A stretch of 35,978 bases of DNA from Chloroflexaceae bacterium (lineage in GTDB: Bacteria > Cyanobacteriota > Cyanobacteriia > Cyanobacteriales > JAAUTE01), in contig JAAUTE010000004.1 in assembly GCA_012031815.1 (NCBI GenBank), positions 1 through 35,978 of the forward strand, read 5' to 3'. Position 1 is the stretch's first letter, and every line of letters begins with the position of its first letter. Positions 8,444-18,067 of this stretch are shown piece after piece. The translations under genes were made by a program, and so were the position numbers. The notes under the pieces were generated by a model. The model did not search any database. It was given only the letters and a program-made list of their open reading frames with translations, and was not told the origin of the DNA.

Positions 8444-9969
8444 AACTGATCGGATTGACTCTGCTGAAACCTCAAGGGAAGGCGACTGAAACAGCTTAAC
8501 AACCGCTGGCTTTGTCACTTTTCCCAGGGCATTTCGCGGCAGATCTTCAACACACAGAATTTGAGTAGGGAGTTTATAAAAGGCCAATCTCTCTTTCGCC
8601 CAGCGCCTTAATGCCGAAGCACTTAACTGGCTTCCCGGCTGTAAAACTAAGGCAGCAGCCACTTTTTCTCCCCACTCTACATCCTCAATCCCCACCACCG
8701 CGCAATCCTGGATCTCTGGATGCGATCGCAGCACTTCTTCGATTTCTAAGGCTGACAATTTATAGCCGCCGGTTTTGATAATATCCACACTCATGCGACC
8801 CAAAATCCGATAATAATTGTCCTCAAGAACGGCTGAATCTCCCGTACAAAACCACCCATCTCGAAAAGCTTTAGCGGTGGCTTCAGGATTTTGCCAATAT
8901 TCCAAAAATACGCCCGGCCCTTTTACTTGAATTTCTCCCGCTGTTCCTGGTGCGACAACTGCTCCCACTTCATTTACCAATCGCACCTCCACCCCTGGTA
9001 GCGGCTGACCCACACATCCGGCCCGGCGCTGACCCCGCAGTGGATTCGAGAGTGCCATGCCAATTTCCGTCATACCGTAGCGCTCTAGCAGGAAATGACC
9101 GCTAATCCTCTGCCATTTCTCCAAAACTTCCACTGGAAGCGCCGCTGATCCCGAAACCATCAATCGCATGTTGGCGCAGCCTGCCGACAACTGTTTTTGT
9201 CGCTCTGCCGGGGCTGTCTCCCAAGCGGCAATGAGTTTGGCATAAATGGTCGGAACAGCCATAAATAGCGCTAAATCCCCCTGGGCGATCCGATCCCAGA
9301 CGATTTCGGCATTAAACTTACTAAGCATGTGACATTCTGCTCCAGCCCAAAGCGCGCAGCTTAGGACATTGACAATGCCATGAATGTGATGCAGCGGCAA
9401 GACATGCAGAATTCGGTCTGAAGCCGTCCAGCCCCACGTCTCAATTAAGCTCGTAATCTGAGCCTGGAGATTGAAATGAGTGGTAATAACGCCTTTCGGC
9501 TTCCCTGTTGTCCCGCTAGTAAACAGCATCAAGGCCCTTCGGTTCAAGTCTATCTCTGGTAGGACGCTCGCTTGAGCGGGAGGCTCCTCCAAGGAGACAA
9601 TGAAACGTAACCCCCGTTCTTGGGCGATCGCGCCGAGAAGTTTCTTACGAAACCGGGGATGGCGATCGCGATCGAGGCGTCCGCGTGGGCGATCGCATAT
9701 TCCAATTCCAGTCGGGGATGAGAAATACACAGAGGCACGGAAATGCCACCCGCCCGCCAAATCCCCCATTGGGTAGCGACATACTGAAATCCTGGGGGGA
9801 GGAGAAAAGCGACGCGCTGCTCTTGTAAATCAGTTTGTCCCTGTAGAAGATGGGACGCGATTTGAGCGGAGACGCGCAGTAAATCCCGATAAGTAAATGT
9901 ACCTTCTGAAGCAACGATGGCGACGCTTTCACAATGTTGTTGGGCGCGAAGGATCGGGGGAAGATTCAC
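8435..9969 (-). CDS. Acyl-CoA ligase of the malonyl-CoA synthetase/ACSF3 type, one frameshift
   Basis: AMP-forming ligase of the ANL superfamily, about 511 residues once repaired. Visible motifs: the P-loop-like LFTSGTTGKPKGV, LPLHHIHGIVNVL, the adenylate motif RYGMTEIGMALSNP, the hinge GWFCTGDSAV...YRILGRMSVDIIKTGGYK, and the C-terminal catalytic Lys in PRNALGKVTKP. The LHHIHG and GMTE context is closest to malonate/methylmalonate-CoA ligases (MatB/ACSF3), but long-chain or o-succinylbenzoate ligases cannot be excluded. The start is GTG at 9969. The frame breaks at about 9661, where one base is missing beside a GATCGC site; repair gives ASIAIAHPRFRKKLL. The gene converges on the calcium-binding protein gene with a nine-base overlap. 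Confidence 0.8.
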
Positions 9970-10364
9970 GTTTCTATACCAAAATGAGGACGGATTTAGG
10001 TTAGTTACGATCGGACGATTTAAGAAGCGAAAACGATAGAAAATCGCTCCCGCTTACCAGACCGAGAGAACGATTGCTACCCAACCATAGGATAAAATTT
10101 GCGCCTGTGCAATGGGTTGCAGGGTTGCGATCGCCTAAATAGCAGTGACTTGATCCGAGCCGTCCTGCTGGTTTCCGCTAAGCAATTCTGGGAGATTAAC
10201 CGTTTTTAGTAACTTCTACTGCTAGGAGTGCAGTCCTGGTTCTGCCCGCAGGCGGACGGAGAAATTAAACTGGAGTGTATATAGTTATAAGGTAGCGGAA
10301 ATAATTCTTTACGTTACTGGTTCATCGAACCAAATGAATTTTTAGAAATTCTAGGTATTTCAAT
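9970..10364. promoter_or_regulatory. Divergent intergenic region, no gene seen
   Basis: About 395 bases between the ligase (leftward) and the diiron-protein gene (rightward). It must hold promoters for both. An AT-rich stretch at 10276-10292 with overlapping TATA-like hexamers is the best -10 candidate for the rightward gene, but I see no convincing -35. No tRNA or small ORF stands out. Confidence 0.3.
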
Positions 10365-11474
10365 ATGACAACTGCTTTGCGTCCCAATCGCCAAGATCGG
10401 GGGACATCAACAGGGTTGCCCTTCGCCTCAAACGCGTTCAGTTATGCAGCAGCAGAGCAACAACTGCTACAACTTTTAGCAACGGATAGTCTAGATCAAG
10501 TCATTGAACAGCAGCCAGAAAACGCTCAACTGCTTGAAGCGGCGATCGCTGCTGCTATCGAAGTTGCCTACAGGGGTAAAATCGACACTGAAACTGATTC
10601 AGCTCACTTATTTTTGCAGCGAGTTCTCTATCGTATTAACCGGCTAAATTTATTCTGGTACGACGATTTACACCATTACAAAAACGAACGATCCTATTAT
10701 CTACACTCAATCCGCGATCGCATCGAAGAACCCTGGCAAGAATGGGAATTAGCCCAGCTTGATGTCCCTCAAATTCAGCAACTAGATGTCAAGCAAGCTT
10801 TAATCGAACGGGGAGCGGCCGATCTCAATCCGCCCATCAGCGACAATAAGCGGTATCTACGGGAAGAAATGTCCTTAGAAGGCTATCGCCACCTGTTAGC
10901 GATCGCGTCTTTAGACGGATTAGTAGAAGCCAGCCGCCTATCGCGAATTTTAGGAGGAGCGAGCAACGAAGTCCAGGCTACCTTAATAAGGGTGCTGTTG
11001 GAAGAATACGGTAATGGCCGCCTGTCGCGCAAACATTCAACTTTCTTTGCCAAAATGATGGCAGAGTTAGGCTTAAAAACCGATCCAGAAGGGTATTTTC
11101 AGATTGTGCCCTGGGAAGTTTTAGCAACCATCAATCACAACTTTTTGCTAACAGAGTGTAAGCAGTATTTTTTGCGATACAACGGCGGTCTAACCTACTT
11201 TGAAATCGCCGGCCCGACCTTCTACACGGACTATTTGCTCGCAGCCCAGCGCTTAAACCTTTCCGATGGTGCTAGCGGATATTGGGAACTGCACATTCGC
11301 GAAGACGAACGGCACGGTCAGTGGATGCTACAACAAGCGGCCCTGCCGTTGATGGAAATGTATCCGCAACGAGCCTGGGAATTGGTTTTAGGCTATGACC
11401 AGGAAAAACTCATGGGCGATCGCGCGGGTGATGCCGTGATTCGGGCGATTAAACGGGTAGAACTTTTGGACTAG
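10365..11474 (+). CDS. Iron-containing redox enzyme family protein (heme-oxygenase-like diiron fold)
   Basis: A 369-residue, mostly helical protein. Candidate metal ligands lie in LHHYKNERSYYLHS near residue 100, EEMSLEGYRHLL near 165, and the C-terminal HIREDERHGQWML near 310, which carries the E/D-x-x-H pattern of heme-oxygenase-like diiron oxidases (HDOs). Known HDOs perform N-oxygenations, desaturations or C-C cleavage on varied small molecules, so the reaction here is open. The methyltransferase that follows 87 bases downstream on the same strand may act with it. The start at 10365 begins MTTALRPNRQ; the ribosome-binding site is weak. Confidence 0.7.
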   Translation: MTTALRPNRQDRGTSTGLPFASNAFSYAAAEQQLLQLLATDSLDQVIEQQPENAQLLEAAIAAAIEVAYRGKIDTETDSAHLFLQRVLYRINRLNLFWYDDLHHYKNERSYYLHSIRDRIEEPWQEWELAQLDVPQIQQLDVKQALIERGAADLNPPISDNKRYLREEMSLEGYRHLLAIASLDGLVEASRLSRILGGASNEVQATLIRVLLEEYGNGRLSRKHSTFFAKMMAELGLKTDPEGYFQIVPWEVLATINHNFLLTECKQYFLRYNGGLTYFEIAGPTFYTDYLLAAQRLNLSDGASGYWELHIREDERHGQWMLQQAALPLMEMYPQRAWELVLGYDQEKLMGDRAGDAVIRAIKRVELLD

Positions 11475-11561
11475 TTTGCATCCGGCTATGGCAGCTTATC
11501 TTATTCGGTTAACTGCCTTCAACCCACGATAATTCTCATCTAAAACCTAATTCTTCCTTTC

Positions 11562-12317
11562 ATGCAAAACACCTTGTCAACTGACAATCGAGCGGTTGAA
11601 GCCTACTCGCCCAACGACGTTTTTTTTCTGTCCTGAAGAGTCACAATTTTACTCTCAGTGTTTAGAAAAATGGTGATTAATCGCTGTACGCCCCTGGACA
11701 CGATTGTTGAATTTGGCTCCGGCGATGGTAGTCCCGTCATTAACTGCCTGACCAAGACTAATTTTTCTGGTTCCATCCACGGCTACGAGTTAAAGGCATC
11801 GGCCTGTGAATTGGCCATGTCACGAATTCGGCAATATCAGCTAAAAAAACATTACATTGTTGATAACAAATGCTTCTTTAAGCATTTTCTCGACACAGTT
11901 AACGGCAGCGTTGATTATTTGATTTCCAACCCGCCCTATCTGCCTGCCCCCGATCGCGATCTTTACATGCCCTCACTCCACGGCGGCATGGACGGCTCGG
12001 CGATTTCCCGAAAGCTGTTGACCTTAGACTGTCAAAATGTCCTGTTAATGATTTCTGCCTATTCCAATCCCGTTGAAACCGTCGAACATGCCCATGCCCA
12101 CGGCTATCAAATCGTCGATTTCACGATTTCTCCCCTTAAATTTGGCTACTATAGCTGCGAACCCAAGGTCAAACAAGCGATCGCCAACTTGAGAAACCAA
12201 CGAAAAGCCTTTTATTCCCCCAATATTTACTTCCTTGCCGGGGTTCTTTTCAAGAAGAAACACCCTTGCCAATTAGATTTATCAACCGAGTTTCTCAAAG
12301 TCATGACCGTTTTGTAA
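11562..12317 (+). CDS. SAM-dependent methyltransferase, HemK-like, two compensating indels
   Basis: A class I methyltransferase with the SAM motif VEFGSGDGSPV and the catalytic NPPY in LISNPPYLPAPD, the signature of amide or amino-group methylases such as HemK/PrmC. The substrate is unknown. The obvious open frame starts at GTG 11658, but the upstream ATG at 11562 starts an in-phase peptide MQNTLSTDNRAVEAYSPNDV. Removing one base near the eight T at 11620-11627 and adding one A at 11666-11670 joins them through PEESQFYSQCLEKMVINRC. The net frame is unchanged and the length is about 251 residues. This start is inferred from the coding look of the upstream segment. The gene follows the HDO gene on the same strand. 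Confidence 0.7.
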
Positions 12318-12427
12318 AACCTGACAAACAAGACGGTGGTAATTTCCTCCCAAATCCCTCCTAAGGCTGTCATTAACGCTAGGGTAGATAAAATGCCCTA
12401 TTAGCCTGATTGAGATTACCAGCGACG

Positions 12428-14508
12428 ATGACTGAAGCGACCCTTGCTGAAAACCCGCTTTTAATTGGCAAAGGCTTGCCGCCATTTGACCAAATTCGAC
12501 CCGAACAGGTCATTCCTGCCATGACGGAGTTGTTAGCCCGTTTAGAGCAGGACTTGGCTACTCTAGAAGCCACCGTTAGCCCTACCTGGGCCGGTTCCAT
12601 CGAACCCTTAACCGCCACACGCGATCGCCTGTATTGGACGTGGGGAATTATTGGTCATTTGATGGGCGTCAAAAACAGTCCAGAACTCCGCCAAGCTTAC
12701 GAAACCGTCCAGCCGGAAATTATCAAGTTCACCAGCAAACTGGGACAGAGCCAACCCCTCTATCAAGCTCTGAAAACCCTCCGAGCCGGAGACACCTGGG
12801 ACAGCTTAGAACCCGCGCAACAGCGCATCATCGACACAGCCATTCAAGAGGCGGAATTATCGGGCGTAGGCTTACAGGGAGAGCTACAGGAGCGCTTTAA
12901 CCAAATCCAGCAGGAATTGGCAGAATTGTCGACACGGTTTGGGAATAACGTCCTGGATGCCACCAAAGCTTTCAGGCTCGAACTCACCCGTCCCGAAGAG
13001 GTGGCCGGACTGCCAGCCAACATCCTGGCCCTGGCCGCCCAAACCGCACGCAATGATGGGTTAGAAACCGCAGCCCCAGCCGGGGGCCCGTGGGTATTTA
13101 CCCTGGACTACCCCAGCTATCTTCCCTTTCTCAAATACAGTACCCAGGAAGCCCTGCGAGAAAAACTCTACCGCGCCTTTGTTAGCCGTGCCGCTTCCGG
13201 CGAATTCGACAACAATTCCCAAATCGAGCGGATTTTAGCCCTACGGCAAGAAATGGCGAACCTGCTCGGCTTTAAGACCTACGCCGAACTCAGCCTCGCC
13301 CGTAAAATGGCTCCCTCCGTTGAAGCCGTCGAAGCCCTTTTGGAAGAACTCCGCCTGGCTAGCTATCCCGCTGCCGTTCAAGAATTGGCAGACTTAAAAG
13401 CCTTTGCCGCTAAAGACGACCTCAAACCTTGGGACGTTGCTTTTGGGCGGAGAAACAGCGAGAAGCGCAATTTGCCTTTTCTGCCGAGGAGCTACGGCCC
13501 TACTTTCCCCTGCCCCAGGTCTTGAGGGGACTTTTCGCCCTGGCTGAGCGAATTTTTGCCATCAATATCGCCCCTGCCGACGGTGACGCTCCCGTTTGGC
13601 ACGAGGACGTACGCTATTTCCAGGTCAGTGACGAAACCGAAGTGGCGATCGCCCATTTTTACCTTGATCCCTACAGCCGACCGGAAGAAAAGCGTGGTGG
13701 GGCCTGGATGGACGAATGTATCGGTCGCGGCAAAATTTCAGAAAACGGTCAAACCGTCCTGCGCTTACCCGTCGCTTATCTAGTGTGCAATCAAACCCCG
13801 CCGGTGGATGGCAAACCCGCCTTGATGACTTTTGAAGAGGTAGAAACCCTATTCCACGAATTTGGCCACGGTTTGCAGCACATGCTCACCCAGGTAGACT
13901 ATCCCGGAGCCGCAGGCATCAACAACATTGAATGGGATGCGGTAGAACTGCCCAGCCAGTTTATGGAAAACTGGTGCTACGACCGCGCCACCCTAATGGG
14001 CATGGCCCATCACTACGAAACCGGGGAGACCTTGCCGGAACATTATTATCAAAAACTGCTAGCGGCACGCAATTACATGAGCGGTTCAGCCATGCTGCGC
14101 CAGTTACACTTTAGCCTGCTGGATCTGGCACTGCACCACCACTACCAACCTGAGCGAGACACCCCGCAACAAATCAGAGAGCGCTTGATTCCCACAACCA
14201 CCGTGCTGCCTCCCCTCCCCGAAGACCAGTTTCTCTGCGCGTTCGGCCATATTTTCGCAGGCGGTTATGCGGCAGGTTACTACAGCTATAAATGGGCCGA
14301 AGTCCTCAGCGCTGATGCCTTCTCCGCCTTTGAAGAAGTAGGACTGGGAGACGAAATTGCGATCGCAGCCACGGGACGCCGCTTCCGGGAAACGATTTTG
14401 TCCCTCGGCGGCAGTTTACACCCGATGGAAATTTACAAAATCTTCCGGGGTCGAGAACCACAGACCGCGGCCATCCTGCGCCACAGCGGTTTAGTTCCAG
14501 CCGTCTAG
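12428..14508 (+). CDS. prlC: Oligopeptidase A-like M3 metallopeptidase, one frameshift
   Basis: A cytosolic zinc peptidase of about 693 residues that degrades short peptides, such as cleaved signal peptides. The zinc motif HEFGH lies near residue 477 in ETLFHEFGHGLQHML, followed by the third ligand region with EWDAVELPSQFMENW. The N-terminus NPLLIGKGLPPFDQIRPEQV is typical of PrlC. The start is ATG 12428; a TTG at 12410 lies upstream in frame. The frame breaks at TTTT 13441-13444; adding one T gives WDVAFWAEKQREAQF and restores the rest. The symbol follows the E. coli homologue; physiological substrates in cyanobacteria are not established. Confidence 0.88.
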
Positions 14509-14518
14509 CATTATTGAC

Positions 14519-14550
14519 TTTAAGCTTGGCGAATCTCCACCAAGCTTAAA
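14519..14550. terminator. 11-bp perfect inverted repeat after the M3 peptidase
   Basis: TTTAAGCTTGG at 14519-14529 pairs exactly with CCAAGCTTAAA at 14540-14550, with a 10-base loop. It starts ten bases after the peptidase stop codon, as a terminator hairpin would. No U-tract follows on the plus strand, so it may be a Rho-independent-like stop or only an mRNA-stabilising hairpin. Confidence 0.55.
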
Positions 14551-14676
14551 ATCCCTCACTATTTTCCTGAAAAGGTATGGATAAGAGCGAGCCTAAAAAC
14601 TTTAGGAACGTCCAAAAACGTTGCAACCATACAAATTTGGTGTTGTTACAAACAAAGCCTGTAAAGCAATAGTGAA

Positions 14677-15474
14677 CTAAAATACTCTAATGCGGCTACC
14701 AGTCAGCAGCGCCAAGACGGTCACCCCAAGGAGACCAAATTCTGTCGCTGGTTCAGGAACCTCCTGAACGCTCGGGGACCTTTCCTGAAAGATTACATTG
14801 TCAATCGCTGCTGCGTCGGTAGAATCGGCAGAAACTGCTTGAATGTCGATTGCCGTGATACGGACATCATTCTCAAGAATCTGAACGCCAAAAAAGTTAG
14901 AAGTTGCCTGATTCTCGTCTACAAAGACTGTTTGTTGGAACTGCGTGTTATCCGAGGCAAAGACAGTGATGTTGACGTTACCGCTTTCGAAAAGTCTAAC
15001 TAGATCGAAACCCAATCTGGTAATGGGGCCGCTGGTGGCGGTAGGAACTATTCGCAGCGTATCGGCAAAATCTGACACGGCAAGGACTGTGCTAGTCAGC
15101 GCCAATCCTGAATCTTCATTGTAAACACTCAAGGCATTCTGCGTACTCTCGGGCACTCTAAATTCCAGGTTAGGAACAATATCCCCCGGAGCAAACACCT
15201 GAACGCCAGATTCAGCTCCGATTCTGGAAGATGTGGAATTCAAGGGAGAGTTAAAGGCATCAAATCCAGGAAAATCAACAGAACTTGCAGGATTGTCTAC
15301 AATGACAGCTGCTTCAAAATCTTCTTCCCCAGTTGGTGCAAAATTTGGCGTAAATAATGTGTTTCGGCTAGTGAAAGCCTCAAAAGTCGCTGCTGCAGAG
15401 GGAAGAGTGAATGCTGCAACTCCCACAGATACAATCACGGCACTAGCCGCTGTCTTGCAAATCATCATTTTCAT
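14677..15474 (-). CDS. Secreted PEP-CTERM sorting-domain protein
   Basis: A 265-residue exported protein. It has an N-terminal signal peptide (KMMICKTAAS start, hydrophobic core, cleavage likely after PSAAA near residue 29) and a C-terminal sorting tail. The tail is VPEPATEFGLLG near residue 238, then a hydrophobic helix, then basic residues (GSRIRVF). PEP-CTERM proteins are processed by exosortase and placed at the surface or in the exopolysaccharide matrix. The middle, rich in Thr, Ser and Asp, resembles no catalytic domain I know. CAGGGG seven bases before the ATG supports the start. The gene is divergent from the lasso precursor across a 531-base gap. Confidence 0.8.
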   Translation of the reverse strand: MKMMICKTAASAVIVSVGVAAFTLPSAAATFEAFTSRNTLFTPNFAPTGEEDFEAAVIVDNPASSVDFPGFDAFNSPLNSTSSRIGAESGVQVFAPGDIVPNLEFRVPESTQNALSVYNEDSGLALTSTVLAVSDFADTLRIVPTATSGPITRLGFDLVRLFESGNVNITVFASDNTQFQQTVFVDENQATSNFFGVQILENDVRITAIDIQAVSADSTDAAAIDNVIFQERSPSVQEVPEPATEFGLLGVTVLALLTGSRIRVF

Positions 15475-16005
15475 ATTACAACCCCTGGATAGACTGACGT
15501 ATATGGATTTTTGGCGAAAGAAGCAGCTTTTAACCTGTCCACCTCTCTCAAGCTAACCCGGAGTCCAAATTTTACCTAGCACTGGGCGCCGCTGGTCTGA
15601 TTATACCCAAAAATTGTAGATTGTCATCTCCTGATGGCTAAATCTGGAATTAGTCAGCATCCTGGGTCATCTTCACAGCACAAGAGTACTTATTCTGGCA
15701 TTGTAAATTGCGCTTGACCCAGGGCTGATCCCCGGCGTTTAGTTTAGTATTCTTAAATAAGTTCGCTATTCCTTACAAATATGGGTGGTAAAAACAGGAG
15801 ACGGCACTATTCTGCCTGGCAAGCTTGAGCTAAAGGTATTTACAGCAAAGAGGGGCTAAGCTAAACTGGCATTCAGATTTCATGCTATGAATACGTTGGC
15901 TACCATGGCCAAAATTTAACGCTATCCTCACAAATAAAGCGGATTTTGTGCACTAACATCTGTCCATTTCACCCCATACCTAAAATACCGACAAGGCGAT
16001 CTACT
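15475..16005. promoter_or_regulatory. 531-bp spacer upstream of the lasso precursor
   Basis: No gene is recognised. The region must contain the promoter of the PEP-CTERM gene (leftward) and of the lasso precursor (rightward). An inverted repeat TTGGC-N7-GCCAA at 15896-15912, about 95 bases before the precursor ATG, is a possible operator. No clear -35/-10 pair was found. Confidence 0.3.
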
Positions 16006-16146
16006 ATGTCAAACAAAACTACATACACAAAACCAACGTTGACCTATTTTGGTACCGTTACCCTGATTACGGAAACAAACATGATGGGGGGGGTTGCTGA
16101 CAATCCTGGCACCAGGGGCAGCGATTCCAAGCTGCTTTCTCCCTAA
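16006..16146 (+). CDS. Lasso peptide precursor (A gene)
   Basis: A 46-residue peptide. The leader starts MSNKTTYTKPTLTYFG and carries the YxxPxL motif recognised by lasso RRE proteins, then a Gly, then Thr six residues after that Gly. If that Thr is the conserved leader -2 residue, cleavage after ITE gives a 23-residue core starting TNMMGGVAD. Asp9 is then in place for a nine-residue macrolactam with Thr1. The tail contains one Arg-Gly and ends KLLSP. An alternative is cleavage after ETN, with Met1 and Asp7. The ATG at 16006 is preferred to an upstream start at 15946. A run of eight G at 16086-16093 makes the frame sensitive to sequencing error, although one G more or fewer gives an implausible product. 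The gene converges on the cyclase gene, 42 bases away. Confidence 0.75.
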   Translation: MSNKTTYTKPTLTYFGTVTLITETNMMGGVADNPGTRGSDSKLLSP

Positions 16147-16188
16147 TGTTTGTCTGTTGGCTGCAAGATGCACTGGGCTGTTTTGTTG

Positions 16189-18029
16189 TCAACTTATGGT
16201 GTTGTTAAGGTGAACAAGCCAGAGGTTTAGAAGTAGGGGACGCAGACCCGTATAGATACCCTCGCTCCCTATTTCAGCCGAGGTAATTTTCGGGATTTCA
16301 TGAGAAACAATGTAAGCTGACAATTCAGGAACTGGCTTCCAGCGATCGAGCCAGTCTGTTCCGGCCCTTCTAACCAAAGAGTCTTGTAAGTTTCCTAAAG
16401 GTGTTTTGGGTCGTTGGACAACGGGATCGGGTAAGACTTCCTGCATGGCGCGACGAATTAGATATTTTCGGAATAGCCAGGGATAGGGCGATATAGCTAA
16501 AATCAGCTCGATTAACCGTAAATCCAGAAAAGGGTCGCGGTTTTCCAGCGCATGGGATTTAGTCTCATCTAAATACTCGCTTTCTCTGTACCAGTTTGGA
16601 AATACCATCCATCGGTGAACCGCCGGGTGACGCTGGTTAAGGGGCGAGGGATGCCACGACCAAACCTGCTGCCATCGTTCCCGAAGCTGAAGCCGCTCGG
16701 TGAAGGACGGATTTAACCAGCTGGGAAAAGCATAGGCAGGCGCATCACTGTTTTGGCGGGAGCGTCCCCGGAATTTAGCAATTAATCCAGTTCCCAGGGA
16801 TAGACGAATGTTATGGCGTAATTTTAGCTGTAAGGCTTCTTGTACAATGGCTAGGAGATTCTTTTGTCTGAGGCGGCTAAAAATGGTTGGGGAAGGCGGT
16901 AAGCACAGGAGATTATCGGCGCAGTCCCCGGTTAATAAAACTGGGCTGTAACTCGCCATTCGCCGAGCGAGGTCAACCCCCTGGATTGGGGTGTAGTTTT
17001 CACTCGGTTCGACGGGCGGACAGGGCGGTTGGAGTAGGGCATAGTTGTCACAAACAAAGTAGTCAATGGGCAATTCTAGCTTTTTGGCGACTAATCCAGC
17101 AAAATAGCGTTCCCGATCTGGATGGATGTGGTCGTAAACAGCGGTTACGGCTTGTAATTGGGTCGAACTAGCTCCTTCTCCCACGAGCTGGCAGGCTGTG
17201 GCCGCGACGGCGGTGGAGTCCATGCCGCCACTCATGGCAATCACGGCGCGATCGCAGCGGAGGCGGTCTTGAACGCAGATCTTAAAAACGGTGCGGAAGT
17301 GCTCTATGTAGTCTTGGTCATTTTTATATTTAAGTAGCGGGACTTCCAGGGGAAAATCCCAGTAGGGTTTGATGACAAGCTCGCCCCCGCTCCAGCTTAA
17401 AGAAGAGGCTGGCGGTAGTTTCTGAATATCGGCAAAGGGGGTGATTGATTTGTCTAGCCAGGTATGGCTCCCAAACAGCAAAAAATCTGCGATCGCCAAT
17501 TCATTTAAAGTATTGGTCACTCCTGGATAGCCCGCACGCAGTTCAGGCTGTTACTAAAAACCAGGGTATTGCCCAGGCGAGCGTAGTAGATAACTCTCAA
17601 ACCAAAGCGATCGCGGGCGCAAAATAATTTTCTGTGCCGTCGATCCCAAAGAGCAAACACAAAATCACCCAGCAAAGACTCCAGACAGGTTTCGCCCCAC
17701 AATTGGTAGGCATGAAGAATCAGGTTGACATCAGGATCGCTGGCTGACACAAGACAACCTTGGGCTTGCAGCCGAGGAATCAAGGTCGCGCGATCGTCGA
17801 TGCGGGCCTGGGCGGTTATGTAAACTTGCCCGTCCAAGGTGCAGGGCTGCTGTTCCCCTGCCGATTCCCAGGTTGTCCGTAACAGGGTATGGCCGAAGCC
17901 GACGTTGCCATCCAGCCAAATGTCTTGGGCGTCCGGCCCCCGATAGGTGAGGTGGGCCAGCAGGGTTTCTACGGATTGCCGGGGGACTGGCCGGTTGTCC
18001 AGGTTAATAATGCCGCAAATACCGCTCAT
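16189..18029 (-). CDS. Lasso peptide cyclase (asparagine synthetase-like, C protein), split by a frameshift or coupled ORFs
   Basis: The predicted macrolactam synthetase that adenylates the ring Asp and closes it on the core N-terminus. The N-terminal part (residues 1-170) is a glutamine-amidotransferase-like domain starting MSGICGIINLDNRP. The C-terminal part is an ATP-pyrophosphatase domain with SGGMDSTAVAA. The first frame stops at 17517-17519 and the second starts as GTG 17520, overlapping as GTGA. One added base near 17519 gives RAIQDVTNTLNELAIADFLLFG, the continuous form expected of a cyclase of about 613 residues. Either this is another one-base error or the two halves are separate, coupled proteins. 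It is the last gene of a minus-strand cluster that includes B1, B2, kinase and methyltransferase. Confidence 0.85.
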
Positions 18030-18067
18030 AAAGAGTCTATTAATCAATTTACCTCAGTCAATCGCCC

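Noticed and set aside
9645-9932. 95-residue minus-strand frame in the ligase
   Set aside because: It is out of frame with the adenylating-enzyme sequence present on the same strand.
10200-10290. Possible tRNA or structured RNA in the spacer before the diiron-protein gene
   Set aside because: There is a short CTGCCCGCAGG-type hairpin but no T-loop consensus GGTTCGAATCC and no cloverleaf.
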